A DNA stretch of 13,123 bases from Gp6-AA40 sp046765795 (lineage in GTDB: Bacteria; Acidobacteriota; Vicinamibacteria; Vicinamibacterales; UBA2999). The notes below the pieces were generated by a model. That model worked only from the letters and a program-made list of their open reading frames with translations, had not been told where the DNA came from and searched no databases. The stretch spans positions 1 to 13,123 of the forward strand of contig JBKPRH010000131.1 of NCBI GenBank assembly GCA_046765795.1, read 5' to 3'. Shown here one piece after another: positions 12,105 through 13,123 of the stretch (position 1 is the first letter of the stretch; the number at the start of each line of letters is the position of its first letter). A program made the position numbers and the translations under genes.

Positions 12105-13123
12105 ATCCCATGATCGACCTCGCCGGCTGGACCCTCATCCACTTCGTCTGGCAAGGCGCGGCTCTCGCTGCGATTGCCGGTGGCCTGATGTGGCTGCTGC
12201 GTCATCGCTCGCCCGAGGCGCGCTACGGTGTTGCCTGTCTCGCGCTCATCGCGATGCTGGCCGCGCCGATCATCACCGCGATGACGCTCTCGCGTTCGGT
12301 GTCCGTCGCCGGCGCCGGGACGCCGCTAGCGGTTCCCTATCACGCGGGCCGGGGTGACGACACGCTTCCGGATGCGGCCGCGATGTTGAGGAATCTGAGC
12401 ATGGCGCGCGGCCTCTCCAGCATCGATGCCTTTAAGGGCGGTCCTGGACTCTGGCTGCCGTTGATCGTCCTGGCGTGGATGATTGGCGTCATCTCGTTCC
12501 TGATACGCATGCTCGGTGGCTGGTGGCGGATCCATCGTCTCCACCGGGAGGCGCGTGCGACGTTACCGTCGGTGTGGACGGAGACGGCCACGCGACTCGC
12601 AGAGACGCTCGGGCTCTCGCGTCGCGTGCACATAGTGGATACGTCCAACGTAGACACGCCGACGGTCATCGGCTGGATCACGCCCGTCATCCTGCTGCCC
12701 GTTGCCGCGCTCGCCGGTCTGTCGGCATCACAGGTCGAGGCGATCCTCGCTCACGAACTCGCCCATATCCGTCGTCACGATTTCCTGGTGAACCTGCTGC
12801 AGACGCTGGCCGAGACGATGCTGTTCTATCACCCTGCCGTCTGGTGGCTCTCCGCGCGCATTCGCGTCGAACGCGAGCACTGCTGCGACGAGGTCGCGCT
12901 ATCGGTCTGCGGTGATGCGGTCAGCTATGCCGAGGCGCTCGTCGAGCTCGAAAGCCGGCGACGAGCACATGCACCGCTGACGATCGCGGCCACCGGCGGG
13001 ACGCTGATGACGCGAGTCCGCCGATTGCTCGGTGCACCGGCTGTCGATCGGCCGCGGTCGGTCGGAGCATTGATCGGCGCCGGTGTCATCGCGTCCGTGT
13101 GTGTAGCTGGAGCGTCCGCCTAT
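12101..13123 (+). CDS. M56-family membrane metallopeptidase / BlaR1-like sensor, N-terminal part (3' truncated)
   Basis: The frame starts at ATG 12101, sharing ATGA with the repressor stop, and stays open to the window edge (341 residues). Predicted membrane helices are at about 8-33 (GWTLIHFVWQGAALAAIAGG), 41-66 (ARYGVACLALIAMLAAPIIT) and 106-130 (GLWLPLIVLAWMIGVISFLI), with a fourth beginning near 320 (SVGALIGAGVIASVCVAG). Between the third and fourth is the cytoplasmic zinc protease: HELAHIRRHD (218-227) is the M56 HExxH motif, FYHPAVWWLS (242-251) and EREHCCDE (257-264) complete the family pattern, the latter probably supplying a further zinc ligand. In BlaR1/MecR1 the protease acts after a signal on the extracytoplasmic domain and leads to loss of the repressor. 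That sensor domain, if present, lies beyond the window, so a beta-lactam link cannot be claimed; many homologues carry other C-terminal domains. Confidence 0.93.
   Translation, partial: MNPMIDLAGWTLIHFVWQGAALAAIAGGLMWLLRHRSPEARYGVACLALIAMLAAPIITAMTLSRSVSVAGAGTPLAVPYHAGRGDDTLPDAAAMLRNLSMARGLSSIDAFKGGPGLWLPLIVLAWMIGVISFLIRMLGGWWRIHRLHREARATLPSVWTETATRLAETLGLSRRVHIVDTSNVDTPTVIGWITPVILLPVAALAGLSASQVEAILAHELAHIRRHDFLVNLLQTLAETMLFYHPAVWWLSARIRVEREHCCDEVALSVCGDAVSYAEALVELESRRRAHAPLTIAATGGTLMTRVRRLLGAPAVDRPRSVGALIGAGVIASVCVAGASAY

Noticed and set aside
12101..13123. Beta-lactam resistance operon
   Set aside because: The BlaI-M56 pair is clear, but no penicillin-binding sensor domain or beta-lactamase is visible in the window, and many such pairs are unrelated to beta-lactams.

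Overview
The window reads as chromosomal DNA from a high-GC, Gram-negative soil-type bacterium, most likely an acidobacterium and possibly Vicinamibacteria-like. That placement is an inference. It rests on a very large Oar-type TonB-dependent receptor with an N-terminal carboxypeptidase-regulatory domain, a secreted protein with a C-terminal LPxTA-plus-membrane-segment tail of a type I associate with acidobacteria, a TPR lipoprotein with a CYxC-type start, and a BlaI-M56 peptidase pair. No tRNA, rRNA, CRISPR array, transposase or integrase was seen.

Layout. The window opens with the C-terminal part of a molybdenum hydroxylase large subunit (2-658, +). A 160-bp inverted array of AT-rich heptamers separates it from a convergent pair of minus-strand genes for exported proteins: an HExxH metallopeptidase-like protein (2225-3154) followed 44 bp later by a PQQ-dependent aldose dehydrogenase-like protein (822-2180). 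A 265-bp divergent intergenic region leads to the LPQTA-tailed secreted protein (3420-4175, +). Two GC-rich hairpins then separate it from the convergent 1004-residue TonB-dependent receptor (4256-7270, -).

From 7271 to 8575 lies the least ordinary part. A compact divergent promoter region precedes a small helical protein (7382-7687, +) whose start looks leaderless. About 400 bp follow in which coding character changes frame (7689-8100). Two short overlapping genes come next (8101-8340 and 8330-8575), the second resembling small leader-like or LigA-like helical domains. That gene overlaps tail-to-tail, by 11 bp, a small secreted protein with a Lys/Arg-Pro-Ala tail (8565-9041, -).

The last third is more conventional: a stand-alone 5'-3' exonuclease of the Pol I N-terminal type (9281-10159, -), a head-to-head TPR lipoprotein only 15 bp away (10175-11599, +), and a BlaI-type repressor (about 11715-12104, +) overlapping by ATGA an M56 peptidase/BlaR1-like membrane protein that runs off the end (12101-13123, +). 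Two matching 16-bp dyads flank the TTGACA box in front of the repressor. They suggest an autoregulated two-gene sensor/repressor cassette.

The genes do not form one pathway. Most products are exported or envelope-associated (aldose dehydrogenase, metallopeptidase, LPQTA protein, TonB receptor, small secreted protein, TPR lipoprotein, M56 sensor). I see no strong case for a complete new system. The best leads are the frame-broken small-gene patch at 7382-8575, the dehydrogenase that appears to lack its catalytic histidine, the LPQTA tail, and the BlaI operator architecture.
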